A stretch of DNA of 64,000 bases from Steroidobacter agaridevorans (lineage in GTDB: Bacteria > Pseudomonadota > Gammaproteobacteria > Steroidobacterales > Steroidobacteraceae): assembly GCF_009932555.1 (NCBI RefSeq), contig NZ_BLJO01000005.1:85140-149139 (forward strand). The letters run 5' to 3'. Positions 53,731 to 62,896 of the stretch are shown here, piece by piece. How positions within the stretch are numbered: the stretch's first letter is position 1; each line of letters starts with the position of its first letter. The position numbers were made by a program, and so were the translations under genes. The notes below the pieces were generated by a model, which was not told the origin of the DNA, did no database searches, and saw nothing but the letters and a program-made list of their open reading frames with translations.

Positions 53731-55149
53731 TCAAACGATCACGTTTTTGAATTGCCACGGATCGGTCTTGTCGAGGTTCTCCTCGAACAGCCGGTTGCGA
53801 TCGAACAGCGGCGTCCAATCGCCGTACGCACCGACGACGGGGCCGAGGTACGGCATGCAGATCTCGAGGGCGCGGCGGAAGTCCAGCTCGTCCGGCTCGA
53901 CCACGCCGCGATTCGGATTTTCCATCGCCCAGATCATGCCCGCCAGCGCCGCGACACAGACTTGCAAGCTGGTCGCCGTGTTGTGCGGGCAGAGCTTGCG
54001 CGCTTCGTCGATCGACAGCTGCGAGCCATACCAGTACGCATTCTTCTTGTGACCCGCGAGCAGCACGCCGAGCTCGTCGATGCCGCCGGAGAGGATCTCC
54101 TGATTCAGAATGCGCTTGTGATCCTGCAGCCGCCAGTTGCGGCCGGCGAACTCGTACACCGACATCACCGCGTCGTCGCACGGGTGATAGGCGTAGTGCA
54201 CCGTCGGGCGGTACACGACCTTGTCGCCTTCGCGATGACTCAGATAGTCGGAGATCGAGATCGACTCGCCGTGCGTGATCAGGAAGCCGTGGAAATGTCC
54301 GGCCTTCGGCGTCCAGGTGCGCACGCGCGTGCCTGCTCCCGGCTGCATCAGATAGATCGCGCTCTGGCGGCCGAACTCGTGACGACGGCCCTGCGGCGGC
54401 AATTCCTTTTCGTGCGTGCCCCAGCCGAGCTCCGCCGGCTGACAACCTTCGCTGACGAAGCCGTCCACCGACCAGGTGTTCACGAACTCGTTGATCTTCT
54501 TCGGCGTGTTGGCGACCTGCGTGTCGCGCTCGGCGATGTGAATGACTTTCACGGCGAGCTTGGCCGCGAGCGCCGCCCACTCTTCGCGCGTCTTCGGGTT
54601 GCCCGCGTCAACGGACGTGTCCGCCGCGATGTTCAGCAGCGCCTGCTTCACGAAGTGCGACACGAGACCCGGGTTTGCGCCGTGGGTGATCACGGCGGTC
54701 GGCCCGCCCTTCTGCGCGTCGCGCACTTCCAGCATCTGCTCGCGCAGCGCGTAGTTGGAGCGCAGCGACGGCGGCACATTCGGATCGGTGTAGCCGCCCG
54801 GCCACGGCTCGATGCACGTGTCCAGATACAGCGCGCCTTTCTCGTGCGCCAGCTTGACCAGCGCGATGCTGGAAACATCGACCGACAGGTTCAGCAGGAA
54901 GTCGCCCTTGCCGACCAGCGGCTCGAGCACCTGACGATAATTTTCCTGCGTCAGCGGGTTGATGATGAACTTCACGCCGTATTCGGCAGCTTCCTGCTGG
55001 CCCAGATCTTCCGCGGTCACGATCGTGATGCGCTCCGGCGGGAGCGCGATGTGACGCAAGATGAGTGGCAAAACTCCCTGTCCGATGCTGCCGAAACCGA
55101 CCATCACCAGACGGCCGGGGAACTTGAAATGCACGGGATATTGGGACAT
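53731..55149 (-). CDS. hss: Homospermidine synthase
   Basis: NAD-dependent enzyme making sym-homospermidine from two putrescines (or putrescine and spermidine). ATG 55149 gives 472 residues with a Rossmann loop VMVGFGSIGQGV (15-26), LDTCIEPWPGGY, THGANPGLVSHFVKQALLN and GHFHGFLITHGE, all characteristic of bacterial homospermidine synthase/saccharopine dehydrogenase-like proteins. Putrescine would come via the arginine decarboxylase at 57039-59003, which is close but not in the same operon. Confidence 0.94.
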   Translation of the reverse strand: MSQYPVHFKFPGRLVMVGFGSIGQGVLPLILRHIALPPERITIVTAEDLGQQEAAEYGVKFIINPLTQENYRQVLEPLVGKGDFLLNLSVDVSSIALVKLAHEKGALYLDTCIEPWPGGYTDPNVPPSLRSNYALREQMLEVRDAQKGGPTAVITHGANPGLVSHFVKQALLNIAADTSVDAGNPKTREEWAALAAKLAVKVIHIAERDTQVANTPKKINEFVNTWSVDGFVSEGCQPAELGWGTHEKELPPQGRRHEFGRQSAIYLMQPGAGTRVRTWTPKAGHFHGFLITHGESISISDYLSHREGDKVVYRPTVHYAYHPCDDAVMSVYEFAGRNWRLQDHKRILNQEILSGGIDELGVLLAGHKKNAYWYGSQLSIDEARKLCPHNTATSLQVCVAALAGMIWAMENPNRGVVEPDELDFRRALEICMPYLGPVVGAYGDWTPLFDRNRLFEENLDKTDPWQFKNVIV

Positions 55150-55370
55150 AGCACACTCACTCACGCAAACAACAACCCAAAAAGTTTGGAACGTCGAACC
55201 TCGATTGCGAAATAGCTCGCTGGGCGACGGCGCGAAGTTTACTGACTTTTGCCGCCGCGTCGACCGTAATGAAAATCGACGGCGATAAGTGCGCCGCGTG
55301 AGCGCACTTTCAAGGTCTGGCAGAGAATTTTTCAGTGGCGACGCGCCCGTCAATGCGCGCCGCGGGCACG

Positions 55371-56039
55371 CTACTCTTTTTCTTTCCAGTGCGGCGGATA
55401 GGTTTTTTCGTAGCCGGGCAGCGCTTCCACGCGCTTGATCCACGCCGCGATGGCGGGAAAAGTCGTCTCGATCGGCAGCAGACGCGCGCGCAGATCTTCC
55501 GCCTCGCGCCGCTCCAGCACGCGCATCAACTGCTGGATGCCCGGGAAAATGACGATGTCGGCGGCCGAAAACGCCTCTCCGACCAGCCACGCGGACGTCG
55601 TCAGCCGATTCTCGATGGTGCGCGCCTCGGCGATCACGAAGTTGAGCGCACGCTCGATCTCCTCCATGTGCCCTTCGACGCCCTGGAACAGAATCGCGTA
55701 GATGAGCTTGGCGAGGTGGTCCTCGGCGTACGACTGGTACTCGCAAATCACGCGCGTGATCGTGCCCTCCTCCTCGGCGTTGTGACCGAAGATCGGGATC
55801 TCGGGATACTTGCGGTCCAGGTAGCGCAGGATGGCGAGCGACTCGAACACCACATAGTCGCCATCCTTGAGCACCGGCACGCGCCCGCGCGGATTCATCT
55901 GCAACATCTGCGGCGAGCGGTGCTCCTGCTTGGAGAACTGCACCAGATGCGACACGTACGGCAACCGCTTGTGCTCGAGCGCGAGCAGCGCGCGCCAGGA
56001 ATAAGGGCTGCCGCTACCCCACCACAGTTCCAGTGCCAT
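55371..56039 (-). CDS. Glutathione S-transferase family protein
   Basis: ATG 56039 gives 222 residues. The N-terminal thioredoxin-like domain has WGSGSPYSWRALLALEHK (candidate Ser/Tyr thiol-activating site) and NPRGRVPVLKDGDYVVFES with the cis-Pro and Glu-Ser glutathione-contact motif. The C-terminal helical domain contains LVGEAFSAADIVIFPGI, the GST N-capping box region. Substrate unknown. Divergent from sseA with about 70 bases between starts. Confidence 0.9.
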   Translation of the reverse strand: MALELWWGSGSPYSWRALLALEHKRLPYVSHLVQFSKQEHRSPQMLQMNPRGRVPVLKDGDYVVFESLAILRYLDRKYPEIPIFGHNAEEEGTITRVICEYQSYAEDHLAKLIYAILFQGVEGHMEEIERALNFVIAEARTIENRLTTSAWLVGEAFSAADIVIFPGIQQLMRVLERREAEDLRARLLPIETTFPAIAAWIKRVEALPGYEKTYPPHWKEKE

Positions 56040-56109
56040 GAAGTCGTCCCCACGAAGCCAAGGGCGGATTGTAACGAAGCCGGCCACAGTGGCTAGTACA
56101 CTAGCTGCC

Positions 56110-56955
56110 ATGCACACCACACTCGTCAGCGTCGGAACTCTGGCGCAACACCTGACCGATTCACAGTGGTTGATCGTCGACTGCCGCTTCGATCTGGCGC
56201 AGCCGGCGGCCGGCGAGACGGCGTATCACGCCGGGCACATTCCTGGCGCCATCTACGCGCATCTGGACCGCGACCTGTCGAGCCCGATCACGCCGACGAC
56301 CGGCCGGCATCCGCTGCCGGATCCTGAACGTTTTGCGCAGACTTTGAGCCGCTGGGGTGTCGGCGCCGACACACAAGTGATCGCGTATGACGCCGACAAC
56401 GGCATGTATGCATCACGCCTGTGGTGGCTGCTGCGCTGGGTGGGCCATCGCGCAGTGGCCGTGCTCGACGGCGGACTCAAAGCCTGGACCGCGGCGAGCC
56501 TGCCGCTCGCCACTGAAATTCCTGCACGTCGGCCGACACAATTTCAGGCGCGTCCGAACCGCGAGTTGTGGCTAGACGCCGACCAGGTGCAGGCGCGCGT
56601 GCAACAGCCTGACTGGAGATTGCTCGATGCGCGCGCGCCGGAGCGCTTCCTGGGCAAAGTCGAGCCGCTCGACAAAGTCGCCGGCCACGTGCCAGGCGCT
56701 CGCAATCATCCGTTCTCGACCAATCTGGCGGGCGACGGCCGCTTCGGCGCGCCGGAAGAATTACGACGTCGCTATGAGCAGTCGCAGGCGGGCGTCGCCG
56801 ACGATCGCACCATCGTAATGTGCGGCTCCGGCGTGACTGCGTGTCATCTGCTGCTCGCGATGGAAGTAGCCGGCAAACCCGGTGCGCGCTTGTACGCCGG
56901 ATCCTGGAGCGAATGGATCAGAGATCCGCGCCGAGGCGTTGCAACTACTGATTAA
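56110..56955 (+). CDS. sseA: Sulfurtransferase SseA (3-mercaptopyruvate or thiosulfate type)
   Basis: Two tandem rhodanese domains in 281 residues. The N-terminal, non-catalytic one has DCRFDLAQ and GHIPGAIYAHLDRDLSSP. The C-terminal one has LLDARAPERFLG, GHVPGARNHPF and the catalytic loop CGSGVTACH with Cys238. CGSGVTA is the 3-mercaptopyruvate sulfurtransferase type rather than the CRKGV/T thiosulfate type. Cytoplasmic. ATG 56110 is chosen by family. Confidence 0.92.
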   Translation: MHTTLVSVGTLAQHLTDSQWLIVDCRFDLAQPAAGETAYHAGHIPGAIYAHLDRDLSSPITPTTGRHPLPDPERFAQTLSRWGVGADTQVIAYDADNGMYASRLWWLLRWVGHRAVAVLDGGLKAWTAASLPLATEIPARRPTQFQARPNRELWLDADQVQARVQQPDWRLLDARAPERFLGKVEPLDKVAGHVPGARNHPFSTNLAGDGRFGAPEELRRRYEQSQAGVADDRTIVMCGSGVTACHLLLAMEVAGKPGARLYAGSWSEWIRDPRRGVATTD

Positions 56956-57038
56956 TCGTCGCGCTTAATTTAGCAATCTCTTTGCAGTATCGTTCGCGCC
57001 TTTCTTACACAGGCCCCACACCGGAGAGGCCAGCGCAC

Positions 57039-59003
57039 TTGGACTCCACTGCCAAAAAACCCCTGCCTTTGGGCGTCACCAACGGCTCCTGGGACACCGA
57101 GGATTCGCTCGAGCTGTATCAGGTGCCGCATTGGGGCAAGCACTACTTCAGCATCAACGCCGCCGGCCACGTCGTGGTGCGCCCGGATGGCTCGCCGGAT
57201 CGCGAGATCGATTTGTATGAAGTCGTCGAAGGACTGCGTCAGCGCGATCTGACCACGCCCGTGGTGGTGCGCTTCTCCGACATCCTGCGTCATCGGCTCA
57301 GCCGGCTGCAGAAAGCGTTCGCGCAGGCCATCGCCGAGAACGACTACAAGAACCGCTACACCGCGGTGTTCCCGATCAAGGTGAATCAGCAGCGCCTGGT
57401 GGTCGAAGAGGTGTATCGCTACGGCAAGGAATTCGGCTTCGGCCTGGAAGCCGGCTCCAAGCCCGAGCTGCTGGCGGTGATGGCGCTGACCGAAGATGCG
57501 CCCGAGCGCATGATCGTCTGCAACGGCTTCAAGGACGACAGCTACATCGAGGCGGTCATCCTCGCCACCAAGCTCGGCCGCACCATCATTCCGGTGATCG
57601 AGAACTTCGAGGAGCTGGCGCTGGTGCTGAAGCACGCGCAGAAGTATCAAGTGCGCCCGCGCATCGGCGTGCGTGTGAAGCTGGCGAGCGAAGGCGCCGG
57701 ACGCTGGCGCGATTCGGCCGGCGAGAAATCCAAATTCGGCCTGTTCGTCACCGAAATTCTCGATCTGGTGAAGGTGCTCAAGGCCAACAACATGCTCGAC
57801 TGCCTGGAGCTGGTGCACTGTCATCCCGGCAGCCAATTGCAGGACATCCGCAAGGTCAAAGACGCGATCAACGAGCTGGCGCATGTCTACGCCGAGCTCA
57901 AGCTGATGGGCGCCGGCCTGAAATATATCGACGTGGGCGGCGGCCTCGGCGTCGACTACGACGGCAGCGGCACCAACTTCGAATCGTCGATGAACTACAC
58001 GATGAACGAGTACGCCAGCGACGTCGTGTACCGCATCGGCAGCGTCTGCAACGCGCGCGGCATCGACCATCCCGTCATCGTCAGCGAATCGGGCCGCGCC
58101 ACCGCGGCTCATCACAGCGTGCTGGTGTTCAACGCGCTCGGCTCTTCGTGCCTCGATAAATTCCGCATCTCGGACCGTATCGAAGACGAATACAGCGGCG
58201 ACAAGGACGAGCTGCCGCAGCCCGTGCTCGATCTATTCGAAGCCTATCGCACGATTTCCGAGCGACGGCTGGTGGAGTGCTATCACGACGCTCTGCAGGC
58301 GCGCGAGCAGGCGCTGCAGATGTTCAACCTGGGCTTGCTGAGCCTGGAATTCCGCGGCCTGACGGAACGTTTGTATTGGGCGACCTGCGCCAAGATCCGC
58401 GACTACTGCCGCAAGCTGGAGCGAGTGCCGGAGGAACTGGAAGGCCTGGAGCTGATTCTTTCCGATACTTACTTCTGTAATTTCTCGGTGTTCCAGTCGT
58501 TGCCGGACAGCTGGGCCATCGACCAGCTGTTTCCCATCATGCCCATCCACCGGCTCGATGAGAAACCGACGCGCAATGGCGTGCTGGCCGATATCACCTG
58601 CGACTCGGACGGCAAGATCGATCGTTTCGTCAGCCAGCGCGAAGTGAAGCGCACGCTCGAGCTGCACGAATTGAAACCCGGCGAGGAATATTACCTGGCC
58701 GCGTTCCTGGTCGGCGCCTACCAGGAAACGCTGGGCGATTTGCATAATCTGTTCGGCGACACGCACGTCGTGCACATCCGCCTGCACGACGAGGGCGGCT
58801 GGTGGATCGAGGAGATCGTCAAAGGCGACACCGCCGGCGAAGTGCTCAGTTACATGCAGTACGACGTGGAGCGGTTGTTTCCACAATTCGCCCGCGACTG
58901 CGAACGCGCGGTCCGCGAAGGCCGCATGACGCTGGCCGAAAGCCAGGCGTTGCGCCGTTTCTACGAGTGGGAGCTGAACGGCTATACGTATTTGGAAGGT
59001 TGA
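57039..59003 (+). CDS. speA: Biosynthetic arginine decarboxylase SpeA
   Basis: PLP enzyme making agmatine, the first step of arginine-derived putrescine synthesis. The TTG at 57039 is preceded by GAGAGG at 9 bases and gives 654 residues; a TTG at 56982 is the farther alternative. Markers: PIKVNQQ (PLP lysine Lys114), LGLEAGSK-like FGFGLEAGSKPEL, HCHPGSQ, DVGGGLGVDYDG, ESGRA and the C-terminal CDSDGKIDRF and LVGAYQE. About 30 bases of leader separate sseA and this gene's start region. It feeds the polyamine pathway that includes homospermidine synthase. Confidence 0.94.
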   Translation: MDSTAKKPLPLGVTNGSWDTEDSLELYQVPHWGKHYFSINAAGHVVVRPDGSPDREIDLYEVVEGLRQRDLTTPVVVRFSDILRHRLSRLQKAFAQAIAENDYKNRYTAVFPIKVNQQRLVVEEVYRYGKEFGFGLEAGSKPELLAVMALTEDAPERMIVCNGFKDDSYIEAVILATKLGRTIIPVIENFEELALVLKHAQKYQVRPRIGVRVKLASEGAGRWRDSAGEKSKFGLFVTEILDLVKVLKANNMLDCLELVHCHPGSQLQDIRKVKDAINELAHVYAELKLMGAGLKYIDVGGGLGVDYDGSGTNFESSMNYTMNEYASDVVYRIGSVCNARGIDHPVIVSESGRATAAHHSVLVFNALGSSCLDKFRISDRIEDEYSGDKDELPQPVLDLFEAYRTISERRLVECYHDALQAREQALQMFNLGLLSLEFRGLTERLYWATCAKIRDYCRKLERVPEELEGLELILSDTYFCNFSVFQSLPDSWAIDQLFPIMPIHRLDEKPTRNGVLADITCDSDGKIDRFVSQREVKRTLELHELKPGEEYYLAAFLVGAYQETLGDLHNLFGDTHVVHIRLHDEGGWWIEEIVKGDTAGEVLSYMQYDVERLFPQFARDCERAVREGRMTLAESQALRRFYEWELNGYTYLEG

Positions 59004-59012
59004 TAACACTCC

Positions 59013-59037
59013 AGGCCGGGCGGAACCCGCCCGGCCT
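59013..59037. terminator. GC-rich hairpin after speA
   Basis: Perfect 11-base stem (59013-59023 with 59027-59037) around AAC, starting 10 bases after the speA stop. No T-tract follows, so it may be a REP-like or mRNA-stabilising element instead of an intrinsic terminator. Confidence 0.55.
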
Positions 59038-59338
59038 ACCTGCCCTCCTAGTTCGCACCTGCAAAAAAATCCAAAAATCCCGTTGTCAAGTAGGATCATT
59101 GCAGTCGCCAAAAGGCTGACGTAGTATCGGCCGCGGTCAGCTGAATACGCATTTCAACCTACAAGAGCGACCTTCGGACATACGCGCTGCATAGCTCGTC
59201 TCCTTACCACCGCCATTCCCATGGTTGATTGTCAGCGACCAAGACACGGCGATCGTTCTCTCATCCGGGAGCCCATGAGCTCGTCGGAGGCGATCGTTTG
59301 GCTGCAACTTTTGTCTGGCCTCAAAGAGTGATCCTTCG
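59038..59338. other. Leader region before the RRM protein gene
   Basis: About 300 bases without a gene. It must hold the promoter of the RNA-binding protein gene; a weak pair TTGCAG (59099-59104) and TAGTAT (59122-59127), 17 bases apart, is possible and would leave a leader of about 200 bases. Such long leaders occur in cold-responsive RNA-binding genes, but nothing proves this here. No small ORF is convincing. Confidence 0.4.
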
Positions 59339-59614
59339 ATGACGACGATCTACGTTGGCAATCTGCCGTTCAGCGCCACTGAAACGGACGTTCGCACCCT
59401 GTTCGAAAAACACGGCACGGTGCAGTCGGTCAAGTTGGTAAACGATCGCGAAACTGGCCGTCCGCGCGGCTTCGGCTTCGTGGAAATGCCTTCGGGCGAT
59501 GCCCAGACCGCCATTCAGCACATGAATGGCTTCGACATGGGCGGCCGTCCGCTGCGGGTGAACGAAGCCCGCGAGCGCGAAGCCCGTCCGCCGCGGCAAA
59601 ACGGCCGCTGGTAA
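59339..59614 (+). CDS. Single-RRM RNA-binding protein
   Basis: The 91 residues are one RNA recognition motif: RNP2 IYVGNL (4-9), RNP1 RGFGFVEM (43-50), with a C-terminal Arg/Glu/Pro-rich tail (AREREARPPRQNGRW). Such small bacterial RRM proteins (Rbp type) are often cold- or stress-induced and bind RNA without strict sequence preference. It stands alone and is followed by a strong hairpin. The start is fixed by the family. Confidence 0.92.
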   Translation: MTTIYVGNLPFSATETDVRTLFEKHGTVQSVKLVNDRETGRPRGFGFVEMPSGDAQTAIQHMNGFDMGGRPLRVNEAREREARPPRQNGRW

Positions 59615-59669
59615 CCAGCTCCGACAGCCTGCTGCAACCAGGCTGCCGTAACTGAACCGGTCCGTCTGC

Positions 59670-59711
59670 CCAGGCCACGCTCCGCAGGGCGTGGCCTGGG
59701 TCTGGTTTTGA
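59670..59711 (+). terminator. Terminator of the RRM protein gene
   Basis: Perfect 12-base stem CCCAGGCCACGC (59670-59681) with its complement at 59690-59701, 8-base loop, followed by TCTGGTTTTG. It begins 55 bases after the stop codon. Confidence 0.75.
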
Positions 59712-59765
59712 TTGCCACTGTCGCATCCACTATCTTCGCGGCTCGTGAGGTCGCGAGGAGAAGGA

Positions 59766-60602
59766 ATGAGATTGCCCTGCGTCGCCCGGTCGTTCCGTTG
59801 GTTCGTGCTGAGCGCGATAATTCTGACTGGTTGCGCGACGACGCCTGCCACCGATCCAGCCACCAACGCCGCGCTCGACACCATCCTTCGCGGTGAGCAC
59901 CGCGCACCCGAGCAGCGCGCGCGGGATATATACCGCCATCCCAAAGAGACGTTGGAATTCTTCGGCATCCGCCAGGACATGACGGTGGTCGAAGTGTGGC
60001 CGGGCGCCGGCTGGTACACCGAGATTCTCGCGCCGCTGCTGAAAGAACGCGGCCAGCTGTATAGCGCCCTGCTCGACCCCGCCGCCGGCGAGTACGCCAG
60101 GAGCACGGTCGAGACCTACAAGGAAAAACTGCGGATGCGGCCGGACCTGTACGGCAAAGTGATCATGACGACGCTGGCCGCGCCGCCGGCGAAGAACGAG
60201 ATCGCGCCCGCCGGCTCGGCCGACCTGGTGCTGACCTTCCGCAATCTGCACAACTGGATGATGTTCGGCTGGGAACGCGACGCCCTCGCCGCCATGCATG
60301 CGGCGCTCAAGCCAGGCGGCGTGCTCGGCGTCGTCGCACATCGCGGCGACCCGAAGCTGCCGCAGGATCCCAAGGCTGCCTCCGGTTATGTGAACGAGGA
60401 TGTCGCGATCCGGATGATCGAAGCCGCCGGCTTCCAACTGGTCGGACGTTCGGAGATCAACGCCAATCCCAAGGACACCAAGGCCTACGAGAAAGGCGTG
60501 TGGACGCTGCCGCCCGGCTTCGCCGACGGCGATGCTGAGCGTTACAAACAAATCGGCGAGAGCGACCGCTTCACGCTGAAGTTCGTGAAGAAGGCGTCAT
60601 GA
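59766..60602 (+). CDS. Exported methyltransferase-like lipoprotein
   Basis: ATG 59766 follows an excellent AGGAGAAGGA site. The 278 residues start with a lipoprotein signal ending LTGC (Cys23), yet the body resembles a class I SAM methyltransferase: VVEVWPGAGWYTEILAPLL (motif I), YSALLDPAAGEY, ADLVLTFRNLHNWM and ALKPGGVLGVVAH. Similar exported proteins occur in proteobacteria without a known substrate; SAM is not expected in the periplasm, so catalysis is uncertain. Its stop overlaps the next gene (ATGA), implying a functional pair with an aspartoacylase-family protein. Confidence 0.82.
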   Translation: MRLPCVARSFRWFVLSAIILTGCATTPATDPATNAALDTILRGEHRAPEQRARDIYRHPKETLEFFGIRQDMTVVEVWPGAGWYTEILAPLLKERGQLYSALLDPAAGEYARSTVETYKEKLRMRPDLYGKVIMTTLAAPPAKNEIAPAGSADLVLTFRNLHNWMMFGWERDALAAMHAALKPGGVLGVVAHRGDPKLPQDPKAASGYVNEDVAIRMIEAAGFQLVGRSEINANPKDTKAYEKGVWTLPPGFADGDAERYKQIGESDRFTLKFVKKAS

Positions 60603-61762
60603 AACGCGTCCTGACTGCGGCGCTGCTCGGTTGCCTGCTCAGCACCCTCGCGCACACCGCCGAAGAGCCAGTGGCGCCGACGCCGGCGCCCGCGACCATG
60701 GAGGGCTCGGAAACGCTGAAGCCCAAGGGCCGCCTGCGCCTGCTCGGCAGCGAAGTGCCGCCGGGCACGCGCAAGAAACTCACTTGGACCAGCGGCCAGG
60801 CGATGGAAGGTTTCGTCTCGCCCGTGCCGGTGTTCGTGCTCAACGGCAAAGGACCCGGGCCGGTGTTGTGCCTGACAGCCGCCGTGCATGGCGATGAGTT
60901 GAACGGCATCGAAGTTGCGCGCCGCGTGCTCGACGACATCGACGTCGAAGAATTGAATGGCGCGGTCATCGGCGTGCCCATCGTCAATATCCAGGGTTTC
61001 TATCGCGGCGCTCGCTACCTGCCCGACCGCCGCGATCTGAATCGTTACTTCCCCGGCAATCCGAAAGGCAGCGCCGCCACGCGCATGGCGCACTCGTTCT
61101 TCACCGAAGTCGTGAAGAATTGCTCGGCGCTGATCGACCTGCACACAGGCTCGCTGAATCGCACCAACCTGCCGCAAGTGCGCGCCGACCTGCGTCTGCC
61201 GCAAGTGTCCCGCATGACCAAAGCGTTTGGCGCGACGGTCGTTCTGCACAGTGTCGGCGAACGAGGTTCGTTGCGGCGGGCAGCGACCGAAGCAGGCATT
61301 CCTTCGGTGACGTTCGAAATGGGCGAGCCGATGCGCGTGCAATCCGAGCAGGTCGAGCATGGCGCCAAGGCGGTGGAAACATTGCTGTACTCGCTCGGCA
61401 TGACCAAGCAGCGCCGCTATTGGGGCGATCCGGAGCCGGTGTACTACGCCTCCAAATGGGTGCGCGTCGATCACGGCGGCATCCTGTTCTCCGACGTGGC
61501 GCTCGGCGAGCGGGTCAGCGAAGGCGAGTTGCTCGGCGTCGTCACCGATCCGATCTCGAATCAGCAGCATCGCATCTACGCGCCCACCAGCGGCCGCGTG
61601 CTCGGCATGGCGTTGAATCAGGTCGTGCTGCCGGGCTTCGCGGCCTATCGCATCGGCACCGCCACCACGCCCTCGAAGATGTCCAAACAAAGCGCCGAAG
61701 ATGCCGCCGAGGACGACGAGTCGGCGCCGCCCACCGAAGAAGCCGATCCTCCGCCAGGGTAG
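60599..61762 (+). CDS. Succinylglutamate desuccinylase/aspartoacylase family protein, exported
   Basis: The 387 residues have a signal peptide (to about residue 20), then a zinc carboxypeptidase-like domain with ligands in HGDE (His97, Glu100) and His182 in LIDLHTGS, plus the catalytic Glu in SVTFEMGE. A C-terminal beta-barrel and an acidic tail (EDAAEDDESAPPTEEADPPP) complete it. The family hydrolyses N-acyl amino acids or related amides; this member's substrate is unknown. Translational coupling to the preceding lipoprotein suggests both act in the periplasm. Confidence 0.88.
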   Translation: MKRVLTAALLGCLLSTLAHTAEEPVAPTPAPATMEGSETLKPKGRLRLLGSEVPPGTRKKLTWTSGQAMEGFVSPVPVFVLNGKGPGPVLCLTAAVHGDELNGIEVARRVLDDIDVEELNGAVIGVPIVNIQGFYRGARYLPDRRDLNRYFPGNPKGSAATRMAHSFFTEVVKNCSALIDLHTGSLNRTNLPQVRADLRLPQVSRMTKAFGATVVLHSVGERGSLRRAATEAGIPSVTFEMGEPMRVQSEQVEHGAKAVETLLYSLGMTKQRRYWGDPEPVYYASKWVRVDHGGILFSDVALGERVSEGELLGVVTDPISNQQHRIYAPTSGRVLGMALNQVVLPGFAAYRIGTATTPSKMSKQSAEDAAEDDESAPPTEEADPPPG

Positions 61763-61779
61763 GGGCCTGCTAACACGCC

Positions 61780-62313
61780 ATGAGCATCGAGAAACTCACC
61801 CACATCTTCACCGGTCGCGCCATCACGGTGAACGTCGAGGAAGTGCGACTGCCGAACGACCACCTCGCGACGCTGGACATGGTTCATCACCCCGGCGGCG
61901 CCGCCATCATGGCGCTCGACGACGCCGGCCGCGTTTGCCTGGTGCGGCAATATCGTCATGCGGCCAACGGCTACATCTGGGAATTCCCGGCCGGCAAGAT
62001 CGACAACAAGGAACCGCCGCTGCAGACCGCGCAGCGTGAGCTGGAAGAAGAGGCCGGCCGTCGTGCGCGCGAGTGGCGCAGCCTCGGCGACTTCCTGCCC
62101 TCTCCCGGTTTCCTGACGGAAGTCGTGCATTTGTTTCTGGCCACCGATCTGACCGAGGTCGCCAACCGGCTGGAAGCGAGCGAAGTGCTCGAAGCGCATT
62201 GGCTGCCGTTCGAGCAAGCGATGCAGATGGCGCAGTCCGGCGAGCTGCGCGATGGCAAGACCCTGGCGGCGCTGCTTCGAGCCGCTCCTTATGTGCAAAC
62301 ACGGGAGCCATGA
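61780..62313 (+). CDS. NUDIX hydrolase (ADP-ribose pyrophosphatase-like)
   Basis: The 177 residues have the complete Nudix box GX5EX7REUXEEXG at about residues 72-93 (GKIDNKE, then RELEEEAG), preceded by YIWEFPAGKID as in ADP-ribose pyrophosphatases. It hydrolyses a nucleoside diphosphate linked to another group, probably ADP-ribose. Cytoplasmic. It follows the aspartoacylase gene by 17 bases and may share its transcript, though function differs. Confidence 0.93.
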   Translation: MSIEKLTHIFTGRAITVNVEEVRLPNDHLATLDMVHHPGGAAIMALDDAGRVCLVRQYRHAANGYIWEFPAGKIDNKEPPLQTAQRELEEEAGRRAREWRSLGDFLPSPGFLTEVVHLFLATDLTEVANRLEASEVLEAHWLPFEQAMQMAQSGELRDGKTLAALLRAAPYVQTREP

Positions 62314-62461
62314 CTGTCGGTATTTTTAGCGCATTTGCAGCACTGTCGATGGTCATGACAGTCAAGGATGCACATCCGGCACTCACATCACACTTTTGCA
62401 ACTTGCCCGCGGTTGTGCGAAGCAATTCAATAACGGCACCCGTCCAAAGGGATACGAGGAC

Positions 62462-62893
62462 GTGGAATTCTCAACAGGGCCGGAAGGAGCAAGCCTCCCG
62501 ACGGGAGATGGAGACGCGGAGTTGAATGACGATTTGAAGAAACTGGGTTTCCGACTGCGGCCTCGAGTGGTCGAGCCGAAGCAGCCGGGCCGCATTGCCT
62601 TCGACGAGCGGGGCAATGCCGTTTACGAGTGGAAGGACGATCGCTTCACCGAAGACGGCGAGGAAGGCGAGCGCGCGCGCCGCAAGGCCCTCGATCACCC
62701 CGGCCTGTCGTTCGTGGAAGAAGAGCAGCCGGCCAACTCGATCCAGAACAACGCCAAAGGCACGCGCCTGGGCTACAACCCCTACGAGAGCGGACTTTTG
62801 AAGCGCAAGCCGGCCGCCCCGAAGCGCGACCTGCGCGAGCTGTCGAAGTGGATCGAGCTGAAGAAGAAGGTCGGCAACAACAGCGGCGAGTGA
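62462..62893 (+). CDS. Uncharacterised hydrophilic protein
   Basis: A soluble, charged protein of about 143 residues from GTG 62462. No domain recognised. Segments include NDDLKKLGFRLRPRVVE, AFDERGNAVYEWKDDRF and NSIQNNAKGTRLGYNPYESG. The start is uncertain: TTG 62522 has the better GGAG spacing, and TTG 62396 would be longer. It is convergent with the next gene, with 3 bases between stops. Confidence 0.65.
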   Translation: MEFSTGPEGASLPTGDGDAELNDDLKKLGFRLRPRVVEPKQPGRIAFDERGNAVYEWKDDRFTEDGEEGERARRKALDHPGLSFVEEEQPANSIQNNAKGTRLGYNPYESGLLKRKPAAPKRDLRELSKWIELKKKVGNNSGE

Positions 62894-62896
62894 GCC

